The translations under genes were made by a program, and so were the position numbers. 64,000 nucleotides of DNA from Vanilla planifolia (lineage: Eukaryota; Streptophyta; Magnoliopsida; Asparagales; Orchidaceae), in NCBI GenBank assembly GCA_023846275.1, contig CM043870.1, positions 10,673,527 through 10,737,526 on the forward strand. Reading direction: 5' to 3'. Under the pieces are notes generated by a model. It had not been told where the DNA came from, did no database searches, and worked only from the letters and a program-made list of their open reading frames with translations. The first letter of the stretch is position 1. Every line of letters starts with the position of its first letter. Below are positions 36,440 through 47,200 of the stretch, piece by piece.

Positions 36440-36840
36440 GTTTAACATGTCCAAACACTTAGAATGTACTACTTTAAAAATATCAAAAAAGGAATATAAA
36501 ATATTGCATTATATCCTTAAAGCACAATACATTTAATTCAAAAATGAATATAAAATATAATGCATTGTTCTTTAAATGTAGTACTTTTAGTTCAACTTAA
36601 TAAGCTGGGGGATGGATAGAGTGTTAAGAAGAATACCTAAAACTTGGGGATAAAGTGTAATATGCAATCCCTGAATATAATATTTTTATTTCAACTTAGT
36701 AACTATTCTTGGGGATGGATAAAATGCAAAAAGGAATACTTTATCCCTAAAGTGTAGCACATTTACTTAAAAAATGAATATAATGCATAATATGTTGTTC
36801 TTAAAGTATAATACATTTAGTTCATTTTGTGTTTAAGTAT
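36440..36840. repeat. Degenerate tandem repeats, units about 54 and 100 bp
   Basis: The word (G/A)TA(G/A)(T/C)AC(A/T)TTTA(G/A)TTCA recurs near 36,466, 36,522, 36,577, 36,676, 36,753 and 36,806. GGGGATGGATA occurs near 36,608 and 36,711. AAAAATGAATATAA follows the word at 36,540 and 36,771. Spacings are about 55, 55, 99, 77 and 53, so short and long units alternate. Confidence 0.6.
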
Positions 36841-37411
36841 TATAGTAAAGAACTGAACCCTAGGATTATGGTATGTGATGAGGACACCAATTATCATTAG
36901 ACTTTTCAACAACAAGTAAACACTCAGGCACATGCTAATACTTCCAGATAATCAACTTATCTATTCTGTGCAGAGTAAAGATAGAGCCTAAACTTTTATT
37001 CTGGGAACATAATTCATGCAACGAACAAAAAATACCAAAAAATAGCCATGTCAACCATGAATATGTACATACAAACTTGCCAATGTAGTGCCAACCCACT
37101 AATCTATCTATTAATTGAATGGTTCACATAGGCCATAATACATACTAATTTGTTAACACTATGCTAACCCACAAACTTGATCCACAACATCTTAACTAAT
37201 ATTTGACCACAAATACATTCAAATCTCTCTAAACCATAGTAACTCACTAGCCTGACCTTTTAATAGAATAGCTCATGAGACTCAGAATGTAGACGGATTC
37301 ATCAATACCATGCCAACCCACCAATGTGACCATTGATGCATTAAACCTAGATTGACTAATAAGAACTTGTGTGAATTTGGCCCCCAGTGAACTTAAATGT
37401 AGCATTTCAAA

Positions 37412-37565
37412 GAATTGTTTGGTGACAATTTTGACTATAACTTTTTGAACCTAAACTATAGTTTTTTAAAAAACTATTTGGCAATAACTTTGACTATAGA
37501 TTTATGATCCAAAACATAGCTTTTTAGAAAGCTATTTGTCAATAGCTTTTGGCCAAAAATTTTGT
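37412..37565 (+). repeat. Tandem repeat, about 59-bp unit, 2.6 copies, in U3
   Basis: Copies start at about 37,412, 37,471 and 37,530. Common words are A(C/G)(C/T)TATTTG(G/T)CAATA, TTTGACTATA and CATAG(C/T)TTTTTA. The third copy is partial. Confidence 0.65.
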
Positions 37566-37598
37566 ACATTTATTTTCTCTTTTTTTTATATAGACTCT

Positions 37599-37607
37599 CT
37601 ATAAAAG
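37599..37607 (+). promoter_or_regulatory. TATA box of Ty3 LTR
   Basis: CTATAAAAG followed by GAGATGCC, 34 bases after the repeat block. Confidence 0.6.
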
Positions 37608-38302
37608 GAGATGCCTATCCTTTAGAAATTATGATTTTGACTAGAGTGAAATTCCACTTTTGTTTGCATCTTATTGAAGTGTTAAGGTTGATCATAATAA
37701 ACACACTGACATGTTGATCTTTTGAGGCTTTAAAAATAGGAGGAGGGGTGTGAGGTATAAGCAGTGAGACACCATGTTAGTCCATCTTTAAGTGTTACGA
37801 CTACATTTTCCTGTTTCTACCATCATAATGAATTCCTTTACTTCACCATTTTAGTTTTTCTTAGATATTTGACATCTCCACTATCCTAAGACATTATTTA
37901 TAAATCAAACTTATCATCACCTTTCTTGCTCTTTATGACTTGATCTCCTTACATGTTTGGAAAGTTTTTGCATGCAACTGCTTTGTTACTCTTATTTTTT
38001 GTGAAGTCTTTCAATGCTATTAATAGGTACCCATGTGAACTTTACTTTGTTCCTCTTTTATTGAGATCAACTAATTGTATCCTATCTTTATGCTAATGAA
38101 GATGTTGTAGGCCTAGCATACAATGTGAGACTTATGTTACTCCCAGTTCCCTCTTAGATATGATTGCCTTAGATGGATATCTTGTGTTTGTTGCCTCTTT
38201 GGGTTTCTTATATTTATCTTATACTTTTGTTTCATCTTAAGATTTGTAGGTTAATCTCTATATTACTTGTTATAGTTTGCAATGCTCGTCAAGCATCAAA
38301 AC

Positions 38303-38316
38303 TAGTATCAAAGCTT
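38303..38316 (+). promoter_or_regulatory. Primer binding site (initiator tRNA-Met)
   Basis: TAGTATCAAAGCTT against TGGTATCAGAGC: two changes in the core, both G to A. Confidence 0.65.
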
Positions 38317-38689
38317 GATTATTCAAGTGCTTGATGACAAGCCAAAACTAAAGTAAAGGTCCTTTTAATTTTGATTGAATCAAAATCTTATAAAAAAGAG
38401 GGGACAAAAGGATCAAATAAAGGAGTTTTCTTTTTTATATTTGTCTAAAGGGCACAAAATATGTGCATGACATCTAGTAAAGCTTATATTATGGAGCATC
38501 CATGAATTGGCCCATTACAAAATGACCCATAAAGACATCTTAACAAGACTAAAAATGTGGAAGCCAAGCTAAAAGAATATGAGGTTAGGATCACTAGCTA
38601 GAACAACCTCTAAATGAGCTTACCCTATTTAAATCTAACTTTGTCACTCGAAGTAGTCATATGACTATTAAGACCAATGACCATTTCTT

Positions 38690-39210
38690 AGGATGAAATA
38701 AGAAAATGACTATGACAAGCTCATGATGTCCAAAAAATGTGACTCACCTATCTTTGGAGGTACCTTAAACCCAAAGGATAAGATAGAGTGGGAAGTAGCC
38801 TTGGACCATTATTTCCAATGGTTTAGACTTAATAAAGAAGGAAAGGCATTGTTTTCCCAATAAGCTATCTAAACAAGCTTAATTATTTATAGAAACTAAC
38901 ACCCACCATCAATATAAAGGATCACTACTCAAAGGAATATGGAATGACTTTAAAAGAATCCTAAGAGATAAATACATGCCCTCTCTTACAAGAATTAGTT
39001 ACAAGGAAACAATTGCATAAGACAGCCAACAATAAAATTTCCTACCAATTCATTAAAGAACAAATTTAAGCACTAGAAATCATCCACCATGCTTAATAAA
39101 GTTTAGATGACTACATGGTTTAAAGAAAGGAATAACTAGAAAATAAAAAGAAGAATTATCAATTTGATTCATAATCTATGAAAGAAAGCCCATCAAAAAG
39201 AAAATGACAT
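38690..39210 (+). pseudogene. gag: Ty3/gypsy gag capsid remnant
   Basis: Words in order: CDSPIFGGTLNPKDKIEWEVALDHYF (38,731-38,820, the FDG--DP--YLEWE pattern), KLNYLWKLTPTI, then CPLLQELVTRKQLHKTANNKISY (38,980-39,050) and EQIQALEIIHHA. This is the retrotransposon gag pattern of Ty3 elements. It follows the primer site at 38,303 in the same direction. Its end is lost where LINE sequence begins near 39,400. Confidence 0.65.
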
Positions 39211-39739
39211 TTAGGAATTTAAAAAATTTTGTGAGGAGTTGTAAGAAAGAACACTTGCAACTAATCTTTTTTAGTTGGTCCAAGAAGGATTCATAATAGT
39301 ATCAGACAAAAAACAAGAAAAAAGGAACAAAAGGATCCCAAAGTTATAAGAAGCTTCCAAGCTTCTCAAATTATAGAAAACTCAGATTATAGTAAATAAT
39401 CTCCTTATTTTGAACATTAAGGGATAGTTAGTGAATAAGTTGATTGTTAACTTAATTCTCTTGTAAATATTTAGAAAGTATCCCTTGTTGCCTTACTGAA
39501 ATCTCTGCTAAGAAAAAAAAGTAACTAGAATCACTTAGAAGGAAACTTAATTTCAAATTCTTTAAATATATTCATCAAATAAAATCTAGGTGTCATGGAA
39601 ATAAGAATTTTCTTACCAAGTTGTTAAGAATGAAGAACAATTCATGCACATGATAAGAAAATATGATGATTGGAAAATTCAAGTGTTTTTTTCTTTTGTT
39701 TTTGCAAAATTTTAATTTACAAATAAAAGAAATCTATGG

Positions 39740-40060
39740 AGCAAACTTAGAATAATGGCTAAGTCCACTAATCTTCCATGGCTAGTTGGTAGAGATTTTA
39801 ATATAATTGCTTTTTTATATGGATATAAAGGCCACTCTATGACCAATATTGCTCCAATTATAGAGTTTATAGATTGTATTAATTGTTGCACTCTTAATGA
39901 ACTTTCTTTCTCAAGTAATAAATTCACTTGTTGGGGATGCAAAAAAGTAAAAGGTTATATAAAAGTTTAGATCATGTAAGGAGTAGTTAAACTCATTTCC
40001 TTAGAGTATCATTCAATAACTCAATAAAGCCCCATCTAATCACTCTCCTTTGCTTCTTAT
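39740..40060 (+). pseudogene. LINE endonuclease core
   Basis: ELWSKLRIMAKSTNLPWLVGRDFNIIA (GDFN motif reads RDFN, near 39,795), YGYKGHS, IEFIDCINCCTLNELSF, NKFTCWG. The first half of the frame 39,755-39,970 is open. Confidence 0.8.
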
Positions 40061-40629
40061 TTTCCCATGGAAATAATCTTGACCCAAAATAATTTAAGTT
40101 TCAGAACATGTGAACTTGTAGCAATGACTATCTACCTATTATGAAGAAAAATAATAATCTTCTAATGGTGGGTTTTGGCATGAATGTTTTGACATACAAA
40201 CTAAATGCCTCAAATATTGTCTCAAAGACTGAAAAAATTGAATTTACTAACATATTTGGCATATTACGATCAGTACAAGACCAAGTCAAGGAGAAACATA
40301 ATTAACAAATTATTTTAGATTAAGGCCTTATAGTTGGAATTATTAAAAGCTCAAGATCAGTTACACATAGCTATTAAATCTGAAGAGGAATTTTGAATCA
40401 TAAAGTGGGTGTTAAATGGTTAATTCAAGATGCTTGAAACACCAAACTCTTCCAGGAAATTATGTAGGGCAAGGAATAAAAGTTAAAGATTCAAAGAGTC
40501 AAAGACCCATTTGGTAACTAGAAAGTTGAGGAAGACAAAATTGCAAAGACAACAATACAATAGTTTTGACATCTTCTATCAACAATTCCTAGGAAGAATA
40601 ATAATTCAATGATTAACTTTATCTCTCTC

Positions 40630-41500
40630 CTAGTATCTTTTGAGAATAATCAGACATTATTAAATGAAGTGACCTTGGAGTAAATCCAACATATCATATT
40701 TCAAATGGAATAATGCTTCTAGTTCTAATGGATTCAATTGGTTCTTCTTCAATCACTACTAGTCAATAATGACAAATGATGGAGATGCCTAAGAACTTTC
40801 TTATAGGCATTCTAATTACAAGTAGCACAAATTTAATATTAATCACTAACATTGAGACCTCAACAACATTTAATGATTTTAGAGCTATTATTTGTATAGC
40901 TTCATAAAGAAAGTTTTTTTTAATTATTGGCATCAAGATTGCAAAAATTCCTTTAATCTCACTAAAACAATTGAGATTTATGATAAATAGAACTAAGAAC
41001 ACATTTATGGCACAGGAAATCATTAAAGAGATTAACCAAAAATAAGATGTGATAATTGTATAAACAAACTCAATCTCGAAAAGGCATTTAAATGATTATC
41101 TTGGGGCTCCTTATGATAGGTTCTTTATAAGTTCAATTTTGATGATATATTTATCAATATCATCATAGATATCCTTAATAGCATCTAACTTTCTATCATA
41201 ATTAATGTCAAAAGCAATGGTTTTTTCAACCAACTCTTGAAATTAAGTAAGGTAACCCAATTATCTCCTTTTATTCATTCTAGTTATAAAGGTCTTTGAT
41301 AATGGATTGAACAATCTTCATAGCCAAGGAAAATTATGAAATTATAGAGGTTGCAAGACCATTTCTCATTTGATTTATGTTGATGAATTTGTTATTTTCA
41401 TTAGCTCTAAAAATAAATCAATCAAAAACATAAAACAAATCCTTTGAAGCTCCAAAGTTTGTAGAGCTAACAAATCAATGTGCAAAAGTTCTTTTTTTAA
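40630..41500 (+). pseudogene. LINE reverse transcriptase
   Basis: The fingers/palm reading includes NDFRAII-like (40,873), a LRFMINRTKNTFMAQEII block (40,972-41,025) and ISHLIYVDEFVIFISS at 41,362-41,409 with YVDE at 41,376-41,387 in place of YADD. A following K(N/S)KSIK fits the family. Confidence 0.8.
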
Positions 41501-42149
41501 ATAAGTGGTAAAAATATCAAAGGAAAGAAAAAGCTCTTAATGAGGTCTTAGGATTCAAGAGGAAAAGCCTCCCATTAATTTACCTTGGAAGCATCTTAAT
41601 CAAGCATAGGAAAATGATTATGCACTTTCAACACTTGCTAGACAAGGCAAGCAAGAAAATGATAAGTTGTAAGAAAGGTCTACTATCTATGGCAAAAGGC
41701 TCATTGTAGTTAAAACATTTGCTAGAGTCAATTCCAATATATTCCTTGATGGTATCATGCCACAAAAGAGTTTACTATAAATTGAAAACATTGTGAATAT
41801 TTTTGTGGGGTATCACTATCATAGACATTATTGGGCTAGTTGGAGTAAATTGAGTATACCTCTTGACAAAAATAGTCTTTGTTTAAAGAAACTCAAGGAG
41901 ATTATGATAGTTTTTAATGTAAAACTTCATTGAAAGGACCACACTACCAACTCATTTTGGACTTTATTTGTGAAAGAAAAACACCCATCAAGGAAAAGGG
42001 GCAACAACTATCAATAGCCTTGAACAACATAGAAGGGATTGTGCAAATGGTTATGGAATAAATGGTGCAATATGAAACAACTGGTCACACTTATTAGATT
42101 CTTACCAAAGATGGAAATATTAGCATTAAATTAGCATGGGAAGAGTAGA

Positions 42150-42400
42150 GAAGCAAAACTCTCATTATAAAATCAAGGAAAATTATTTGGAATAGTATCA
42201 CTCCATTTAAAATTTCCAAATTAATGTGGAGGGCTCTTAACAATATGCTACCTTTCTTGGAGATCTTACATAAGCCCAACATTGAACTAGTTTATAATGT
42301 CATTTATATTCAAATGGTGAGTCATTAAATCATGCTTTTATGGGTTGTGCTTGGTCAAACCAATTGTGAAGCATTTTTGCAATCTACTTGGATATTCAGG
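42150..42400 (+). pseudogene. LINE zf-RVT zinc-binding domain
   Basis: Reads KIIWNSITPFKISKLMWRAL, then NNMLPFLEILHKPNI (42,175-42,285). This follows the zf-RVT pattern (IW-----P-K---F-WR----LPT---L); the Cys pairs after it are not legible and the rest (LLWVVLGQTN) is weak. Confidence 0.7.
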
Positions 42401-42639
42401 ATGTAGATCACAACACCATTCTTCAAAAGCTATAGCACTAGTGGTGAAATGGCTCTACAAATACTACAAGAGGTGATGTTGTAAGTTTATTGTCTTAATT
42501 ATTTTTTGGAACATATGGAAAGCACTAAATTCTAGATTATTTAAGGAGAAAAACACATGGATGAGTAGTATGATTAACAAAGTCTTATCAAATAATTATA
42601 GTATATTTCCATACTTTCTTATAACCCAAGCCTCTCAAT

Positions 42640-43180
42640 TAAATTTTGAATTGGTGCAACATGGTTTTGCCCATCCCTTCTCGAATTAAAAGTAGAAATA
42701 TACAAATTGTGCAATGGACACCTTTCACAAATGTTATGAAATTGAACATTGATTGGCCAACTCCCAATAACTCAATTTTTGTAGGTTGTGGTGGGATTAT
42801 TTGTAATAATGCAAACCAACTAAACAAAGTTTTCTTCACATTTGTTGCTCACAAGTCAAACATTCAAGCAGAAGTAATGTCAACAATGTTGGGGTTACAA
42901 GTTTGCAAATTATTTAGAATTTTATACATCATCATAAAATTGGACTTGAAAGTTTGATTAAACATGGTGCAAGGTAGTGTGACTACTTTTTGGAAGATTC
43001 TAAATTACATCAATCAAATCAAATAGTTGAACTTCATAAGCATTCATTTTCAATATATTTCATGGGAGATAAATGCAATAACAATTCAACTAGCACCAGC
43101 CTTTAATCAAATACTTTTGATCTATAGGAAATACCAAAACTACGCAAAGCTCTTATCAAACTTTATGGGATTTAGTATCC
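42640..43180 (+). pseudogene. LINE C-terminal RNase H domain
   Basis: VQWTPFTNVMKLNIDWPTPN (42,709 onward; KLN-DG region with DG changed to DW), then VGCGGIICNNANQL, KSNIQAEVMSTMLGLQVC (the AE of the second acidic position kept) and KLDLKV (DSK position). The frame 42,646-42,957 (103 codons) is open, followed by a continuation to about 43,180. This is the RNase H known at the C-terminus of a subset of plant L1 elements; it removes RNA from RNA-DNA hybrids. Confidence 0.82.
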
Positions 43181-43250
43181 TTATCTAAGTTTGGTATACA
43201 TGATGATACCAGTTCAACCAAAGGCATAAAGATTTTTTGGAAGCACCCTT

Positions 43251-45082
43251 TATCCCCTTACATAGAAGGCAACCAACAAAATCAAATTAAACCTATAAGT
43301 AAATCTAAAATCAAGAATATTTTAAATTATACCAAGCTTTCTTGCATTCGTACTAAATTTTAACGTCACATAATTCATACAATATTATTTCAATGGTCAA
43401 ACTTGTATAGTTGCAACATCCAATCCTTTTTGCAATTCAATTTTTCAACTAAGTATGATCATATCTTATGCAATTGTTTTTCATATTGATCCATTTCACT
43501 CAATTTTCTTCTTAACTCCATGATTATTTTGAATCTTTACTCAAAGTCATACAGAAGAATGATGGAAAGCTGGTTTGATCACTACAAATCCATTAACTAC
43601 AATTTGTTATATCTCATCAGCTCATGACATTATACATCCTCAAGGATCGGGACTATTTTAGGCTACGTTGCAACAATTCCATATTATGTAATGGTCTTGT
43701 GTTAGCCTTCATTTTCATAAATGTAACAAACCTATCATACTAAAAACCTTTCATAATGCAACCAAATTTATAATTTTCAAAAACAAAAGGTACCACCAGG
43801 GGATTGCATCAAGGCAACACATGAATAGAGATGATCTCCCAATGAAGTGCTACCCAAAATATATCATACAACTATGATAATGGACATCATATTGTATGAA
43901 CTGTGTTCTTCACACACCCTTCAAAATTGTCTCAAGTTTTTAAAATATCATATCAAATGATCATGGGGATCGAATAAGTATAATGCATTTATTACTCACA
44001 TATAAATATGATCATACATGCCTGATGAGTGGATTGTCACTATATTATGAATTATTTCACAAAATGTTTTTCTCTTAAGTTTTTTGATACTTCATGAAAG
44101 TTTGATATTGAGATAACATTAATATGAAAGTATTCTCTTATTACATTTAGTTAGAGAGCTCTAACTTCATACATGTATGAAATTAATTTTATATCTATAC
44201 AAAGGTATACTAGTTAACTTATACTATAACCTGCAATATGATCAGCCATAATATGAGGTAAATGGTTCATAAAAGGATGACATACTTCTTCATTCAGTAT
44301 TATACGTGTGAATTATTGAACACACAGAACATAGCTTGGAGTCATACTTGGCTAATAACTAATAGTATCTTACATAATGAAGCAAGACTTGGTCTGCTTA
44401 AGTGGAATAGGAGGTCAAACCAATATAATAAGGCCATCATACATGTACAACATAAAATCCTAACTAAACCTAAAATAACTCACAAAATAAGTAGCATTCA
44501 TATTAGTATGGTGATGACCTCAATTCTTTTAGCTTATAGACTACATAGCATGATCATACTATCCAATAGGTAGACAACAAACTAGATGATGTACTTGAGC
44601 TTTATGATGTCAAAAACTCATTCTCAATTATCTAGAATCATACATGTACAACATAGGATATTATACTATATGAATGTTGATAGTTTAATGCATATTACGT
44701 ACATGAATACTCACATATGTGTTGTACTATATGATAGAAGATATTATATTGCACAAAAAGTTGAACACTTTTAATCAAACCAAGATATTTAAGTCCAAAC
44801 CCTTGTATGATCAATTGAATTGAACTACTCACATTATAGAATATTTATATGGAATTGTATGATTAGTATGCATTTACCATTTTACTACTTGTATTGTTTT
44901 GGTTTTACTTTCTACTTGATTTTATCATAACCTATGATGTTCTTGTACATTTTGCTTAGTGTGAAAGTTTGAACTTACTAATCAATCCACATGCATAATG
45001 TATGAATAAAAATAATTAGGTACCCATGAGTATGAACAATGACATGTACAGATTATTAAGGTAATTGCATGACCTAGTTTCC
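43251..45082. other. Unassigned stretch with recurring short words
   Basis: No domain recognised. CATACATGTACAACATA occurs at about 44,439 and 44,640 and ATGATCATA-like words recur. Frames at 44,262-44,573 and 44,586-44,774 (+) are open but show no motif. It could be LINE 3' flank or an unclassified repeat. Confidence 0.4.
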
Positions 45083-45120
45083 ATATATATATATATATAT
45101 ATATATTGAGAGAGAGGGAG
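45083..45120 (+). repeat. (AT)n(GA)n compound microsatellite
   Basis: Twelve AT units followed by GAGAGAGAGGGAG; it abuts the 3' end of the minus-strand copia element. Confidence 0.95.
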
Positions 45121-45159
45121 CGAGTTAATAACAGATAAAGCTACATATTTTTTTAACTA

Positions 45160-45420
45160 ACTCAAGAAATGAGCGAGTGTTAAAATAATTGACATATACT
45201 TGAAGTACTCCTTTTATCTATTTTACTACAAACAAAATTACCATCTAAATAAGCACTAAGATCAAATCTTTTCTTACTCTTAGAATACGAAAGACCTATG
45301 GTAGGTATCTAAGTTAGATTTCTAAATATATATTTTATTACTTCTAGATAAGAATCCATTAGATTAGCTTAGAACTTACCACAAACACTATACATTAGAT
45401 CTAGTCTACTTATTAAGAAA
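45160..45420 (-). pseudogene. Copia RNase H domain
   Basis: Minus strand: YIFRNLT, IGLSYSKSKKRFDLSAYLD (GYSDADFAG region reads AYLDGNFVC), KIDKRSTSSICQLF (DRKSTSG-CQFLG motif). It degrades the RNA template after first-strand synthesis. Confidence 0.8.
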
Positions 45421-46110
45421 CACAATAGAGATAATATCATCCCTCTATAAAACTTTACATTTACAAAGTTTTCACTTTCATCCTTATCTAAAGATGTAGT
45501 TGAAAACATAAGTATGAAAGTGAAAACTTTGTAAATGTAAAGTTTCACTTTCCTCACAAATCCCATTATTGGTTAATCCAAACATAATGTCATCCACATA
45601 TATTTGATAAACTAGTTGATGTTAATTTGTATTTCTAATCAAGATTGCATTATCTGTCCTTTCTATAATGAAACTATTTGAAGTTAAGAAGCTACATAAT
45701 CTCTCATTCATGTTTTAGATGCTTGTTTCAAATCATATAGTACTTTATTTAATTTATAAACATGATATAATTTGTCATGAACCTCAAAATATGGAGGTTA
45801 TTCTACATAAACCTCTTCATTAATCTAACCATTAAGAAAAGAACTCTTATTATCCATTTGGTGCATAAGCTAATAAACTTCTAATAGCTTCTATCCAGGC
45901 TATAAGGCTAAATGTTGCTTCTACATCTATGCATTCAATTGTCCTATAAATCATAGCAGCTAACATAACTTTGTTTCTAACAATAACCTCATTTTCATCT
46001 AGCTTTTTCTTGAATATCGTCTTAGTCCTAATGATTGAATGGTCAATGAGACTTGGGCTTAACTCCCATACATCATTTCTCTCAAATTGATTTAGCTCCT
46101 CATTCATTAC
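45420..46110 (-). pseudogene. Copia reverse transcriptase
   Basis: Minus strand from 46,107: MNEELNQFERNDVWELSPSL, IIRTKTIFKKKLDENEVIVRNK, IAWIEAIRSLLAYAP, then LNGWINEEVYVEQPPYFE, KLNKVLYDLKQASKTW, a damaged YMWMTLCLD (YVDDIIFG position) and KFYRGMILSLLCFLISRLDLMYSVC at 45,369-45,480. The order and wording are standard Ty1/copia. The catalytic YVDD reads YMWMT, so it is inactive. Confidence 0.85.
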
Positions 46111-46499
46111 AACTAACCAAAATCAAGCACTCAAAGCCTCCTCAATAGATTTACTTTCACAGCATGACACAAATACTGAATGGTTAGATTAACTCTAGCC
46201 CTTGCTCTTTTCTTAGTTTCTTCTATAATTTCATTTGTAGGGTTTTCTTTCTTAAACTTCCATTCTCTAAGATCTTGTGGATTCTTTACTCGTCTCCTTA
46301 TCTTTCTTATTTGTATACTCATCCCTAACATTCAATTTATCAAACTCCTCATGGTCTTCTTCTATGGACTTAACATTATGCATATTTTATAGAGTAATCA
46401 AAAGTTACATGTACTAGTTCTACAAAATGAGTGCTCTTTTTTAATACATTGTAAGCTCTTTCATTAAGAGACTAACCTGATAATATCCCTTCATCTAAT

Positions 46500-47200
46500 T
46501 TTGAATCAAACTATCTTCATTCATTCTTATGATTGTTTAGAATTAACCTCAATAACCATAAACATTAAAATGTGCAACCTTGGGCTTCTTGGAATACAAC
46601 AATTCATAAGGAGTAAATTTTAATGTTGGTTGTGCAAACACAAACTTTATGACATATCATGCAATGTTGACCACTTCAACCTAAAAATATTTACATTCCT
46701 TATATTCATTGATCATACATTTAGCCAAGTCAACTAAAGTCATTCTTCTTTTCTACCACTCCATTTTGCTGTGGAGTCCTATAAGATGAAATTGTATGTG
46801 TAATATCATATCTTTTAGGATAATAAATAGAAGTTTCATTCTTAAACTCTCTTCCATAATCACTCCTTATTAACACTATGGCTACCCCATGTTCATTTTA
46901 TATCCTAGTGATCAAGGTAAGAACTTTGAAAGGCTTCACACTTTTTTAAAGAAATAATACCCATATCTATCTTGAGTAAGCATCCATTATCACAAATCCC
47001 TATTTCTTATTTCCTAGACTAAGTGGTTGAAATTTTCAAAATCAATCTAAGTGTAATGTCTTCAGTAGTCTTTTAGTTTATATATCCTTCTTATGCTTGA
47101 AAAGAACTTTGAGTAATTTACTTATTTTAACAAGAATCATAAATTTAGTAATTAATTACTTTCAAATTGAATAAACACCTAATTAATTTGTACCTTACAA
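46500..47200 (-). pseudogene. Copia integrase
   Basis: Minus strand: a poorly legible HHCC region near 47,150-47,050, core words such as TQDRYGYYFF, and RRMTLVDLAKCMINEY (RT--EMAR----). After these come FAQPTLKFTPYELLYSKKPKVAHFNVYG at about 46,650-46,560 (TPYELW-G-KP-V-H--VFG). Confidence 0.75.

Larger units (their letters stand above)
36850..38300 (+). repeat. Ty3-type 5' LTR with U3 repeats, TATA box and primer site
   Basis: A TATA box, a downstream transcribed part and a primer site at 38,303 identify an LTR in plus orientation; the left end is not visible. Three short tandem repeats stand just upstream of the TATA box. No 3' partner was found. Confidence 0.5.
39400..43250 (+). mobile_element. 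LINE (L1-type) with complete ORF2 order including RNase H
   Basis: In order, all on the plus strand: start of endonuclease (from 39,400, LLILNIKG), endonuclease core (39,740-40,060), linker, reverse transcriptase (40,630-41,500), post-palm block (41,540-41,900), zf-RVT (42,150-42,400) and a C-terminal RNase H (42,640-43,180). No ORF1 is legible; the upstream sequence is a Ty3 gag, so the copy is probably 5'-truncated and inserted into that element. Every domain carries stops. Confidence 0.82.

Noticed and set aside
42646..42957. 103-codon plus-strand frame as a host gene
   Set aside because: It is the RNase H domain at the end of a LINE ORF2.
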